A stretch of DNA of 64,000 nt from Puffinus mauretanicus (Eukaryota > Chordata > Aves > Procellariiformes > Procellariidae). The translations under genes and the position numbers were made by a program. The notes beneath the pieces are model-generated. The model was not told the DNA's origin and searched no databases. It saw only the letters and a list, made by a program, of their open reading frames with translations. The stretch is from contig JAJKFH010001865.1 of the NCBI GenBank assembly GCA_023333565.1, positions 6,200,001 to 6,264,000 of the forward strand, given 5' to 3'. This document shows positions 1 to 13,456 of the stretch, in pieces. The stretch's first letter is position 1. Each line of letters begins with the position of its first letter.

Positions 1-3000
1 AGAGGCCAAGCTGCTTCTCTCAGATTGTAAAACCTCAGCATATACATTACACTGGGCACTCTCTGTCTACTGTAAAGCTGCTCGCTGCATCACCTTTTCC
101 TTATGAATCAATGGACAATCTTTCTACGTGGAAGAATCAGAAAAGGTCATAACCAGCTGTCCAAATACAAACTCTGAATAATGGGAATGTTTAAAACCCA
201 GACTTGCATCCAGATCCAGCTGTGCAAACTCTCCCTGTCTGAATCTGAATCCCTTTTCTTCAGAGTGGCTTTCTCCTCTGGCCAAACAGCAAATTGGCCA
301 GACTTCTGCTGTTTCTTGTTCTGTGCTGGCAGAACTACATATAGTTGAACTGTAAACAGTACACACGGGTTAATGTGTTACAGTGTGTTATCTAGACTGC
401 TATAAATAGAAAACTATGCCTAGGGCTAACGATCACTAAGTTACAAAGGATTTATCAAATGTGTATTGGCTCTAACAACTGCAGATTAGTTGTCCCAGAG
501 CAAGTCCACAGAAGCCATTGGTGTGAATGCTTTCAGATGTTATCCTGAGCAAAGGTGCCTGCTCACAGCCTTTGAGCACCACAAAGCAGAAATTGCCACC
601 TTAAACCTTCTTCAGTGGCCTGCTATATTCTGCAATAAAGTGCAGCACTCTGCTCCAAACGCTCTTCTTTTCATTACCTATACTGAAGTAATGTTACAGG
701 AATGAGACACTGGGGTCTACTTCTAATTTTTAATACTATTTTTAGAGGTAATCCTAATAAGGTGAAGGGTTATATTGCCAAAGTCCATTGCATCCACTGC
801 ACAATTTTACAGCTCCATTTTGTGGTAAGATCCGCGTAACTGAACCTTCAACATCAATTTCCTTGATTATTAGTCTGTGTCACCGAGCAAATGGCCATCA
901 AAAGCCTCTCCTTCTACTTCTGATTTCCTGAACTTCAAAATGGAATATTAAGTGCCATTTAGTCACTGACAGTAGCAATACCCCATTTATCAGCCTATTA
1001 GGTGCAGCAAGTAACACTAATGGGGGTGAATGTAAAATAACAAAAGCCTAGCACCAGTGTTTCTTTCCTCCTGCTGAAAGGGATAATTCAGTAATTACAG
1101 AGTATGCCTCATTTAGTAGTAGCCTGGCCAGAGGATAGGAAATGGGTTATTCACAGGATTTCAGGGGGCTAAATTAAGCACCTGCTGTTATATTTTTATC
1201 TTCATTGTATCTTTTTGCATTCTCTAATGGCCAAATTTCACTGCAGGAAGATCTTTTTCAGGACCTTCACACAAGAATCTCAAGATTTTTCATACACACT
1301 AAAGTCAGAGCAACGTATATAAGATACAACTTGTCGTTCCCCACACCTTGAGGCCTGTTGTGAAACCTGTTGTTTCCAATCAGTTTGATGAATTACTATT
1401 TTCATGAAGTGAGCAGTTACACTAAACCTGTGCAATCCATGCCACAATATACACTGTATAAGGGATCTTCTTTTTATGATGGTTTCCTCAGCAGGAAACC
1501 ATACGTGTGCCTAGAAGAGATCATGTACTGTGCACAGCAGAATATTTTGAAATTACCAGGCAGATTGTCAGCTACTGTAAATCATTCTGCTTATTTGAAA
1601 TAGAAGTCCTTTGCTAATTTAAAAAATAAATATATAAAAATATTTTTATATTGATATTAAATCTGGTGCTGCAACACCTTTGCGTTTGCTGTTCTACCAA
1701 ATACAGCCACTCCTCGCACCTCATCTCAATGAACTGAACGTCTTCTGTTTTATTAGGAAATGGTGGCAGAAGACTCTGGGCAGACCAAAGTCTGCAGTCT
1801 ATCAAACCATAAAGATCTCAGCAGGCTCAATGGAAAGCTGAATTAAAAATTATAATGTACCATGTGAAAATTGGACAAGATCTCTGTGCACCTGCTTTAC
1901 GGCAAGCTCTTCCCATTTCAGTCACCTGTGGGCTTACCTACATTACTGCTCAGCATCCAGAAGGACATTTTGAAGCATCTCTACCAACTCTCCCTGCTTC
2001 ATTTCATATCACAGGGTGGTCTCAGCACAAACTGGATTTATTTTGAATCAAACTAAACTACAATAATGGCTCCAGGGCTTCATCTGATATGCTCCAGTCA
2101 CTAAAGGGCAGTTGTGGGACGGGGGCTAGAACCAGTGTGAAGTAAACTCCTTGAAATACTTCCACCGTGGATTTGGGGTTCTCAGTTGCAACTTTTTTGC
2201 TATACAAATCTGTTCATACGGGCTGCAGTATTTGCTAAAATAGACGTAGCTTATGTTACTAAGTCCGAATATTAAATAACAAACGTAAGTGATGGCAACA
2301 ATATGGCAACAGAGAGCCAGGACAGCAGGGAGATGTACCATCTCCTGGAAAAACTTGACGACAACAAGTACGAAGTATATGACTACACGAGAATTCAGGC
2401 TACTTTTGTGTGTGGGCTTGGGCTAAAGAAAATGAATAAAAACACTTAATGAATAAAGGAATTTGCTAGTGTAATCAGTCTTATCACAGGACAGGAGATG
2501 TTAATCACCAGCCTTTGATGTTGCATTGTATGGCATCAGAGCCTGGGCGTTTTGAACTACAGAGTAGCTCTCACCTCCAGTTCCCCAGTTTAATCACACA
2601 GATTTCTAGAATATCAATTTCCTGCAGACACAGTTTACAAACTCAAATCAATAAGGTAATATTTGTTTACAAAAACAATTAAGTTCCTTTTTTGGCTGAA
2701 AAAGACGGAAATCAATTACGATAAAAAATGCCTGATTGAGCCTGATCCAGCCAGTACTATGGCCAATAGGAAAACTCAGCCGGGCTGTGGATCAGGCCTG
2801 AATTTTAAACTTTTGACCTCAAGAGTATTGGATTCTTTGAGCAAAAGCAATTTATGTCAGGCTAATTCAATTCCCTTCTGTACAAATACACAGATGATAT
2901 ATCAATGTTTTTGTGAGATTTAACAATATTCTCCTATAAAGTTACACTTATTCTTTCTCTTTTTTTGTTTGTAGTTCCACTGTAACAAATCAAAGTAAAG

Positions 3001-6000
3001 AGGTACATAATAACTTTTTTCTCTCTTCCCTTTGAAATCGTCTCTCAGAGTAAGTACACAAAGTTTCTTCTATGTCTCATTTTAAAAAGTACAAGGTAAG
3101 TGAAGGAGTATCTATGCAACAAAATGAAAGTGTGGCTGTAGTATATAAGAGTATTCTAATAATAAATTTTTAACGGGTATGGATATCAATTTCAGAGAAG
3201 ATCTGGCAGAGACAAGCAACAAGAATAAAAGTTCTCAAGAAGTGCACAAGAAAGGGAGTCCAGCAGTGTGATTCTGATTGTCCACCATTAAAGCATGCCT
3301 TTAAAAGCAGTAGTTACAGGAACAACATTTATAGTAAAGCATACCTTCAATAAATAACTGCTGTGAGAGTACAATACGAAAAACAAACCTCAACACCACA
3401 CTGAAATGGGCAAAAGACAATGAATGTTAAACAGACTGACATTACTAACCCATAGATAGCAGCTATTCTAAAGGGATTTTTTGTAGCTTCGCTTTGTAAT
3501 CACACAGCCCTCCATAAGAAACATTATGTTCTTTTAATCTTTGCTCTTTCTCATCCTAAGTAATTTCCTAATTTTTCAACACTTTCCTGGTTTTGAAGAG
3601 TTTATAATTTTGCTGAAGTCAGCCCCAGCGCAGTCATTAACGCAGTAATGATGTGATGTGATATGTCACCTGAAGGTCTTCACAAAAGACAAGAATTCTA
3701 TTTGCCCTAATTCCCAGCTTTACTCCTTCTACGCTTAGCTCTTCCCCATAGCAAATGCCAAGAACTCCTGCAAATTTTAATTTGCCCTGGAGAGAATGAT
3801 GATCCAACAAAATAACTGAATGAAACACTGACAGGAGTATTGTTCATGGGGTCCATCATTCCCAGGACCTGCGTTCTGCAGGAGTCGGCCTGGCTGCAAG
3901 GGCCGGATGTCGAGGCAGCTGCGCAAGGACTCACCGCTCGGCCGCTGGCACTGTTGGAGGGGGGTAGGGAAAGAAGGGAGCTCATTGAAGTGAATGCTCT
4001 TCTTTCCCCAGCTCTTCAAATTCATCACCTGAACATCATGATTCCTCTCTCCCTTTTTGCACGTCCAAAAGGAGAGATAAAATAATTCTTACAGAAAGAT
4101 CACACAAGTAAAAAGAGGGTGTACAGGTAGGTTGTAACCTAACCTTTTACAAAATAAAAGTACACGTGCGATTTGGGGGTTCAGAGAGCAACTCTATATG
4201 TTCCCTCCCAGCTTGGAGGGAAATCCACATCTTGGTAAGAGTCAATTTTGCCCTGAGTAACACAGGATTTCTAAAGATGTAGATAATTGCAGAGTTGTGA
4301 AATTTGGCTATCTGACCTTAAGGATTCAATCACAGTTCAGCAAGAAAGAAAACTCAGTATTCCTTTTCCCTAGAAGAATCATCATGTTTGCAAATATGCA
4401 AATCTTTCATTTCTCCTTCAAGTATTTAAGGAAGGGTTGTTGTACAGCTATACACGATGTATGAATATATATCCACAATGTAACTATTGTATATTTACCA
4501 CACAAATGTGCTTTTTATTTTCATATATCACTTCTTCCCAGAAGAAATTAGGCAAGAATAGAGTCTCTCACTTTTAGCTTGCAGGCACATATTTTAGCTA
4601 CTGGCACACATTTGGCTCCCAGGCATATAATCTAGCTAAGCACAAGACTGCTTCTCATAAGGAAACATAAAGGAAGTAGCACCTTAGATAGAGGTTTGTA
4701 TATGGTAGTTTCATTTTAAGACAGAAAAACTTACAAGATTTATTAAATGTTTTGTCTTCAATTAGAAAAGAGGTTGATAATTTCCTCCAGATTCAATCCT
4801 GGCCTGTTTAAATTTTCTGATTAGCATCGATAGAAATTCAAAGACCAAGGGAATCAATCAGCTCATATTTTTTCAGGAAAAGCTATTGTAGCTGATGCTA
4901 CAGTTCAGCTTAATGTAAATCACATATACTATTATTATACTTTTTTTTTTTTCCCCTTTCAGTTTCTTGCTTCTTTATAGCAAGTTACCAGTGGGTCACA
5001 TCACAGTCAAGCTTTTATATTAAGTTATTTCTTAAGCCTCTTGTGGAAAGTAAAGTGAATATAGAGTTAATTTTCCCCCTTTTTCTACAGAAATTAGATT
5101 TTTAATTCTTTGCTTTCTCCACTGCTAATTCAAAAATAGATATTTAAGAAATATGGCAGTTCACACTTAAACAGCCATAAGTTGAGTAGCTCTTGATGTT
5201 GTAATTAGAATACTTTTAGTGGGAAAAGTCCCCAGAACAAACTGAAAAAAAAATCTACTTTTCATTAAAAACAAAAAACCAAACAAATAAAGCCATATTT
5301 CTAATTTAAGGACTGTCATTAGTTTGTTTATTTGGGGCCTTTATCCCCAGTTCTGCAAAAAGGCCAATATAGTTTATTAAATTTGATATTGTCATAAAGT
5401 TATAAAAAGGTTCTCATAACATTTAATGAAAATGACTACACAAATAATAATTTATTTGCTCTTCCAGAGCATTTCCCAAGTCCCAGTTTCAAAACACTTA
5501 GCAAATATTACACCATAAACCCCGCACCAATACTGTTATCACACTGCATATCACAAGCTCCTGCAACTGCTAGGAAAAGTGCCTGTGGCAGAGATGCAAC
5601 AACTTAGGGGGACAGGGCTCATTGGTACTTCTAAAGACTAAGCAGTATTGAATCTTCACTTGAAAAAGTGTACTAAAACTGTTAATAAGTGGACAAAACT
5701 TATTTGATTTCAGATGTCATAAATAGTATTCACAGTAAACAATCCTTCAAGATCTTTGTTCGAGAACACAAGAAAGGGGAGTCTTGCATATTGATGCACT
5801 AGTACATCTCATTCCGGTTCATTCACAACATAACGCTTTATTTTAGAAATTCAAATCCTGTTCTTCTTCCAGCTGCAGGTACGACCACTGAAATGAATGG
5901 GATCATTCATCATTCATCCACATCAGAAAGGGAGCAGAATTTGCCTCGCAATAATTAAAGGAATTCTTTTCTTCCAGCCTATCACCACATGCTTCACTTG

Positions 6001-7890
6001 CAACAAAGGGACAATTTAATGGTACCAGCTCTTCCCACATTCACCGGCAGAAATTCACTTATCTCAGGGGGACTGTGACTTGAAGGACTGACCTCTATTA
6101 TCTGAAATGTCAAACTGTCATAAATTTGCCTGCTTGATTCCCTCCCTCCATAGCTGTGGCAGCTCCTGACCCAGACTAGTTTTCGGGCACTTCCACATCA
6201 TTTCTACAAAACACAATTCTGAAAACAGATCAGTGAGACGTGGGGATGAACGTGTGGAAATGTGCACAGTCTGTAGCATCCAGAATGAGACTTATCTTCA
6301 GATTAAGAAATTGAAAATAAAATTTCCTGTTTTGCCTTTTAGCTGGTGAGAAAAACTCTGACTAAATTTTTTCTGGTCTACATTATTTGGCGATAAGACA
6401 ATGAATTTCAGTCAAAATACAAAGGAAGTATCTCTGTCTCTCTCCCTCTCATACGCAGGCATGTGTGCACACGCTTGCATGCTCTTGTCTGAGAAGAGAT
6501 AGAGGCTGCAGAACAGCCTGAGAGCTCTGTTTCATGGCGGCAGCCAAGAATACCAGGCTATTTTTTCACAAGTACCACATGCGCAGTTATCTCCTGTTAA
6601 ACCACTAATGAACTTTATGGAAATGACACCATATCTTGTAAAAACTGTTACATCACTCCAAATTCTTCAACCACAAAATGAAAGCACTTTGACAAACATT
6701 TACAAGAAGGCACCTGAACATGAAGAAGCTGATACGCCGCAAGTAAATGTTTACTAAAGTAAATCCAGGAACACATATACATTACTATGAGAGACACCAA
6801 CCTAGCTTACTCCAGAAAATGACCTGACTGTGTCACTACCTTATCAGCACAAGCACAGTTGACACCTTCATTTTGTGGACCCATGTCTTTAAAGTCTCAG
6901 AGGTTGTTTTTTGCTAAATATCTGTTCTTTTATCAGAAAAGTCAAATGTTGACCCCTTCCCCTAAGACTGAGAAGATCCACTATGCATGAAAACCTGCAA
7001 TATTATTATACTTTATATTCCGGTAACAGCAACTAGCCCCAGGAAACGTGTATGCAACATGCAGTACATATGCAGGAAAAATATATAGTCACTGCTTGGA
7101 AGACAGAGAGGAAAATATTCCAGAGGGCCGGCCCAAAACTAACACATTGCACATAGGCTATACGAGCCCGGAGGCTTGAGCTCGCCTTTTACAAAGGAGT
7201 AAATTTCAGCATGAATGAGTGACTCTCGTAAAATTGTACTTCTGCCACTCTACTGGCCTGAGGGTGGTCTTGTTAACTCTGAGAAAGGGGATACTTTTGG
7301 TAAGGAAATGTTTTGCTATGGGTACGACTGCAGTCATCCAAGAGCAGCGAATCACAGTGTATCGTTACAGAGCTCGCAGAAAAGAAACAGCGGAGATTTA
7401 AATAAGTCAGGCTTGCTTCGATTGATCGGGATATTGCTGAGAGAGAGAGGGGATAGATAAAAGCTGTAGAACTCTGAATCTAGGTTGAAATGATATCTCT
7501 AAGGACAAAATTATATTGAAGCAGGCATTGTGTTTCAGCTTTCTGTTAAATTCTATGCACTGTACTGTTAGATGATGATTCGAAATCAGATATGTTTTCA
7601 AGGAAAACTTCAGGAAGGTTATTTTTCATGTAGATTCTCTCGAGGTGTAATCCACGAGGTGTTATGAAGAAAGGCATTTTACATAACCCACAGGTTTTGC
7701 TCCTTTCCAATTAAAGGAAAAGAGATCAGCTGGTGAGAGAAAACTCCAGCAAAAGCCCCAGTGACTCAGCATTACATAGAACCATATCCAAAGAGGAAGG
7801 CTGGGAAGAAAGGGGATGGTATTTGTGATTTTAGGTACCGCTTCTCTCCCAGTCCTAGAATGTAGATCATGTAGGTTTTCCATGAACTGG
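1..7890. other. Non-coding DNA, no gene recognised
   Basis: No open frame in this stretch resembles a protein I know; all are short and look like chance. Composition is AT-leaning and ordinary for vertebrate intergenic or intronic sequence. It holds A- and T-rich runs (for example a T run near 4942-4953) and a small GC-richer, CpG-containing patch near 3840-3965. A short phrase at about 5883-5905 (CCACTGAAATGAATGGGA) resembles a motif common in old amniote interspersed repeats, but it is too short to classify. Confidence 0.6.
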
Positions 7891-9050
7891 ACGGTGTTAG
7901 TTTTTGCAGATTTGCTTTTGACTTGGTAGTGTTAATTTCCTAATCCATCCCTACATTCATGTCCCACAACATTCTCATTAATCATATGAGATATCCTAGG
8001 CAACTAGTTAGTTTGGTTTTGGAGTCATACCAAACTTTTACCTTTAGTCATTATCCCTTCTTTTCCACATAGATGCCTTTCACTGCCTGTTTTAATTTCC
8101 TCCACAAGTTAGACCTAGAGCAGGTCTTATTAGATCTGTACACTTCAACAAGACATACCTTTCTTTTCTATTTATGTGCTTTTTGTAGGCTTTCCACTCT
8201 CATGTAATATCTCTATAGGTTGTAATGAAGACTACAGCCTCTTTGTTTGCAACAGACTTTCCAGACTTTAGGAAATATTAACCCTCCTCCAAGTCACACT
8301 AAGTTCAGTTGATTTGCCTTTGTCACCTCCACCGTTTATGTCTCTATAATTGCAAGAGTTAAACTTCCCTAACACCCTCACCTCCTTCCTGCTGCAAGTG
8401 ATTTTGACCCAGGTGGGTGGTATTGCTAATGATCTATTCCAGGATCTCTACCTTTATTTTTCTCTTTCCTTAATAAATTGTATCCCCCAGTTCCTGTACT
8501 GTGAACCCATGTTTCCAGTACCCCGTGATACTCAGTTTCACATCTTCCACCAGCAATTCTGTTTCTTCCACCTTCTTGCCCATTCTTCTTGCATCACTAC
8601 AAACATTTCAGTTGTTTCTGAAACTCAGTAAGGAAATTTCTCTCACTGTGTCTGCGTCATCATGACTCATAAGATGTACTGTTTTTTCGCTGATGCTCAA
8701 CCTTCTACTCTCCAGTATACTTTCACCCTTTGTTATATCCTTCTTATTTTGCCATCCCTGTATATTTAAGAAGCGTTTTTATCAGCCACACTCAGCTCAA
8801 CCCCAGAAGGCTACTAGCCCACCTACTCCATTGGAGTCCATCAGTCCAGAAGAACTCTTGTTCCATGACTGCTTCCCGATGGTCAGAAATCCTCAGACTT
8901 TCCTCACAGCATTTATTCTTGAGCCATCTGTTCATCTTTGTTGTCTTGCCATGCTTTTGTCCTCCTTCTCTGGGGGCTGGAAGACTTCCACTGAATGTTA
9001 CACACATGGAAATATTATTGCCACCTGTTAGGAAGAAAATGTCTTCCATA
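7891..9050. other. Pyrimidine-rich strand-asymmetric stretch
   Basis: The plus strand is visibly rich in C and T for more than 1 kb, with repeated CTTCC, TTTCC and CTCC blocks. The minus strand is correspondingly rich in A and G. Overlapping open frames of 93, 112 and 121 codons occur here, but they are low-complexity (Leu, Ser, Phe, Pro, Cys) and resemble no family I know. The asymmetry could mark an old retroelement, transcription-linked strand bias or simple drift. I cannot assign it. Confidence 0.35.
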
Positions 9051-12000
9051 CTGCAGATGTTACACCATTTTAAAATGAAACTGTGTTTACAGTGAAGAAC
9101 ATAGGCTTCCTACAGCCAAATCTTCATTCCTCCAGTGGCTACTGGGCCAGCTAAATGGGGGCACTTCGCTCTCTTTCCCAGCTGCTTTTGTGCAATCCTA
9201 TTAGAGAGCAAGGCAGAGAAACAAAAATGAAGATGCTGATAGCATCTGGAGGAGGAAAGGGCAGATATAGAACAAGATGCAAATTTTCTGTAATTATTTA
9301 CAGGTAATGTATTTGGTATTGGAAAAACATACATCTTACAGCTACCGTGATCTTGTTGGGCAGCATAGTGATGTTCTTCTACAGCAGATCTTATAAATGG
9401 GAATATGGAACAGGTTATATCCTCAGGGAGATCCCAGCCAAAGTCAAGTTAGTGGAATTATTTTCCTTTGATTTAAACAGGGCTGGGATTTCACGTCCAT
9501 TATTTAAGTGTATTGCCTTTACAACAGTAAAGAAAGAAACCGAGGGAGACAAAGAGAAGATTCTTGGAATACTTTCCTATCAGGCTCAACAGTCCTGGTT
9601 CAGGGGCCTAAAAGTTTTCTGAGCTTAAGAACTCTTATCTCACTGCATTTAAACCACTTTCACATAGGAAACTGCCCCAGCATTCTGTCCTTATAACTTA
9701 TCTGACGGAGGATAACATTAGCCTACAGTGACAAAGGGTACTGCAGGCAGCTATGAAGGTGAAAGCAGTTCTGCCCACACCCCACCCAGTCATGACAACC
9801 CACCCCAAATCCAAAGGCTGCGTGATGATGTTAGCAAGATGCTAAGGCTCAGCAGCCTAGCTAGCCCCAGCTCAGCACCCTGGCTGTATGGCTTTAGCTC
9901 ACCTTGGGGACCAGGCAGAGCACAGACCTATGCAGAGTGCAGGTACCCCTGCCTTGCTTAATTTGCATATTTTAATTTCTTTCGTCAGAAAAGGCACAAG
10001 AAAGACAATGCAGATGATCAGAGGTATTCATCCACCTCCATCTGAAAGAAGTCAAAACAGACTAAAACTTTTCAGCCAGGACCAGGATGACTAATAAGAC
10101 AGAAGTCTGCAGATTTGTGAGTGATAGATGGAGAAGGTCTTTCGCTGGTCCATAATGTGACAAGCAGAGGACATTCAAATGAATTCAAAGCAACATTTTC
10201 TCATACAGTCCATAATTAAACTGTGGACTCCACTGCCACAGAATATTTTGGTGGCCAAAAAGCCATGAGAGAAATTCAGGGATGGCAAACAGATTAGTCA
10301 TTTTTAAACATGGTCCTCTGAATGTAACCTCTGCCTCAGGAGCTCGGTAAATCTATCCTTGTTGAAAGACCCAGCAAGGGAAGCTCCATCACCTCCTTGT
10401 GCTGTTAGATTATTTCTCTAAGCATCTACTTCTGACACTTTTAGAGACAAGATGCTGGTCTAAACCAATGTGGCAGCTCTTAAACTACACATTTTCACAT
10501 CCTCTTTTTTATGCTTTGATATGTGAATTATACCAGTTTAGACTTCTTTACACACTGCTATTCTGCACATAAGTGTGACAAAAAAGCCTAACAGAATAAA
10601 GGCCTGTACTTATAAGACTGTCACACTTACATTGTTTTGCATGCTACCTTTAAAGCTAACTTATTATTTACAGATAATTCCATTTAAAACCTTTTATTTC
10701 TTAAAAAGCAGATACCTATACAAGAATTGCTGGTGGAAAATGCAATCACAAACAAATATGAAGAAATGCCAACATCTTGCCCTGAACTTCATTTGTGGTA
10801 ATGTGTGATGCCACTGACACACAGCATCTTCTCTCCCACTTACTGGAAAGACCAAGGCTCCTTTTATCCCATCATTTCTGTAACTGCTTCAAAGGGTGAG
10901 GCAGGATCTATTCATTCATTAGTGCTTACAGCATCCAAATTCCTTCCCCTCAACACAAGGCAGAAAAAAGGCTGTTGGTCAAACAGCAGTGCCCTGCGTC
11001 ACTTGTTCAGGTCTGAAGGTGCATGTGGTTTTGAAGACGCATGTTAAGTATCACTAAAAAGCCTACTGTAGGTTTATTTCTAATGACTTTGGTACAGTCT
11101 GACATTGGCTATGCTTGACTCCTATAGAACTGGGAAGTAATCAATGAGATCCATAAACTTAAGCAGAGAACTTCTAAATACCTCAAAAAATAATTAGAGC
11201 ATCTCATCAGTAAAAGCTTTTTTTTTTTGCTTTTTTTTTTTTCCTTTCTTTTCTTCACATGCTAGAACCAGTCAGTTGGCTTGCTCAGGATGGTATCTTG
11301 GACTGATTTGTTTCTGAGTTTTACAGTGAGAATATATAAAGTACTGTAGATTTCAATATGAAAATAGGTATTTCATGAAAAAAAACACCACGAATAATGT
11401 AACCAACATTTCAGGCATGCAAAGAATGCAAAAAAAAACCCCACCCCAAAACCTCAAATGCTTGAAGTGGTATTATACAAATCTTTTCCATTGTTTTTAC
11501 AAGGCCATAAATTAACATTTTGTTTTCTAAATAGATAGCTTTTCTCACCTATTGAAAGAGGCAACGCCATACAGGTTTCTATTTAGCTGAGCCATTTGTC
11601 TCTAAAAAAGGGGTGCACATAAACACAGCCTGGTAATTTTCTTATTTGAAGCCCCTCTCTATTTTACTATTCAATAAACACTAACCATTTAGCATTAAGT
11701 CTACATGGTGCTTAACAGCCATCTACTGAATACTGCATAATTCAGGTGCAAGGGCCACATTTGTGATGCAGCCAAAGTGCAGTTCTATCACAGCGTTAAA
11801 GAAAGCTGAGCAACTTGATAAAAGTGAGCCATCATTAAGAAGCTGGATGGGGGTTTAATAGCACAGAGCTGTTCTCTGACTTAATAAACGAACTGCAGTT
11901 TTCTATGCTGCATGGCCACATTTGTTTCAGTGCTAGGAGATGCGAACAGTGTTTAGATCTATGGGACTATGTCAGCTTTACCACATAAATAAGTGAGACC

Positions 12001-12437
12001 CTAAAGAGTTGTGCACTTTTATAAGTTCTTGAAGAGTATGTAGCAAGAAAATACGAGCTACCCCAGCCTGAAAAAAATAAAAGACTTTGCTGTAGCTAGT
12101 ATTTCAAATGGCAAGCATTTTTCTTTGTATTTACTTCTATCCCTGCAGCTATAATGAATTATTTAAGCAATATCTATATAGTACAGGATTTGTGCTTTTA
12201 TTTTATTTATTTGTCTATTTTATCACAGGCTACTTATAAGGGCAAGCGTGCTGAGTCAACACAGGTGTAAATCACTGCACTTTTACTTTAATAAGTGGAA
12301 CTAAGCAGACTGACACCCATCACAAAGCTGACCCAACATATTTAGTGCAGAAGAGTTTTTTATTGGGTTATTAATAATGGACTTGTTTATTGCTATTTCT
12401 CAAGCAACGGGCTTGACAAGGTGCGCTTCCCTTCCCT

Positions 12438-12451
12438 CCCCCCCCCCCCCC
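12438..12451. repeat. Poly(C)/poly(G) homopolymer, 14 bases
   Basis: A run of 14 consecutive C lies in a C/T-rich context (CTTCCCTTCCCTCCC just upstream). On the minus strand this is a 14-base G run, long enough to fold into G-quadruplex-like structures. Its exact length is prone to sequencing error. Confidence 0.9.
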
Positions 12452-13396
12452 ATTTCTTTTTGATAGCAATAGAAAACCAAGAAATGTTCAGTGCATCTAA
12501 CCAATCCCTAGTTTAGCACACACTGCATGCCTTGGGAAAGGACTCTCCAGGTAGGCCTAGCACTTTAAAATGTGCTGCAACATAGAAATCTTCGAGCTAG
12601 TTCTGAATGACCTGATATAGCCACTCGGCAGAGCACTTCACTACACAGAAGTGTCAGCTTGGCTTCTAAAAGCAGCGAAGTTACATCAGTGCTGCCTTCT
12701 GCCAGGACTAACTGGGTCAGCAAAGCACCCCACCAAGGCGGCCATGTGGTTTCTAGTTCTAGAGGTCGTTGTTTCAGAGCTAGGTCGTACCTCTGCATAG
12801 TGCTTGCTCTCCTACTTTAAGGTCTAGACCCTGAGCTGATGATTCCATGCCTAGTGAAGAGATCCACATTTGTTAAGTCTCACTTACAAGTTAACTCCAT
12901 TTATGGACAAAGATCTCTGCAGTCTGTATTTGACTTGAGAGCATTTCTAAACGATCATTTTCATTGGATAATAAGGAGTTTCAATAAATTCAGTGCTGTC
13001 AAATTACACGATAGAAATGTGATGATAACTTTTGAAAGAACCTCCACCAGAGAACACAAAAATGTAAGGCCACATTCTGCATTGGCAAACCTGCACTGCA
13101 CTGGAAACAAAGCAGAGGAAAGTCTAACAAGATCGTGTAAGTGGCTTGTTTCCAAGATCTAAGGTAATCTGTGAATGACAGTGCTGGCTCCTTTCTTGGC
13201 ACGAGGAGGCAAAATATGTGGACAGGAGACAGGGCATATGTCCAAAGAGTTACTGCGTTCCAGGTAATGCTAGCTGGCATGAAAACCCCTCGAAACGGTA
13301 ACTGGCTATTATTGTTTATAGCAGCACTAAGAATAGAGAAGCAACAGACACACAAATCACAGCTGACAGTCTGGTCCCTTACATTGCTTTGTATTG

Positions 13397-13456
13397 TTTA
13401 TACAAATGTATTAAACACTATTTGTGTAAGTTACACATTTATACAAATGTATTAAA
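13397..13456. repeat. 19-bp perfect direct repeat
   Basis: The 19 bases at 13397-13415 recur exactly at 13438-13456, a 41-bp period. The unit is AT-rich and contains TACAAATGTATT. It looks like a local tandem or replication-slippage duplication rather than a transposon end. Confidence 0.85.

Noticed and set aside
8693..9095. Frames of 112 and 121 codons in the pyrimidine-rich stretch
   Set aside because: Leu/Ser/Phe/Pro-rich translations expected from C/T-rich DNA; no family recognised.
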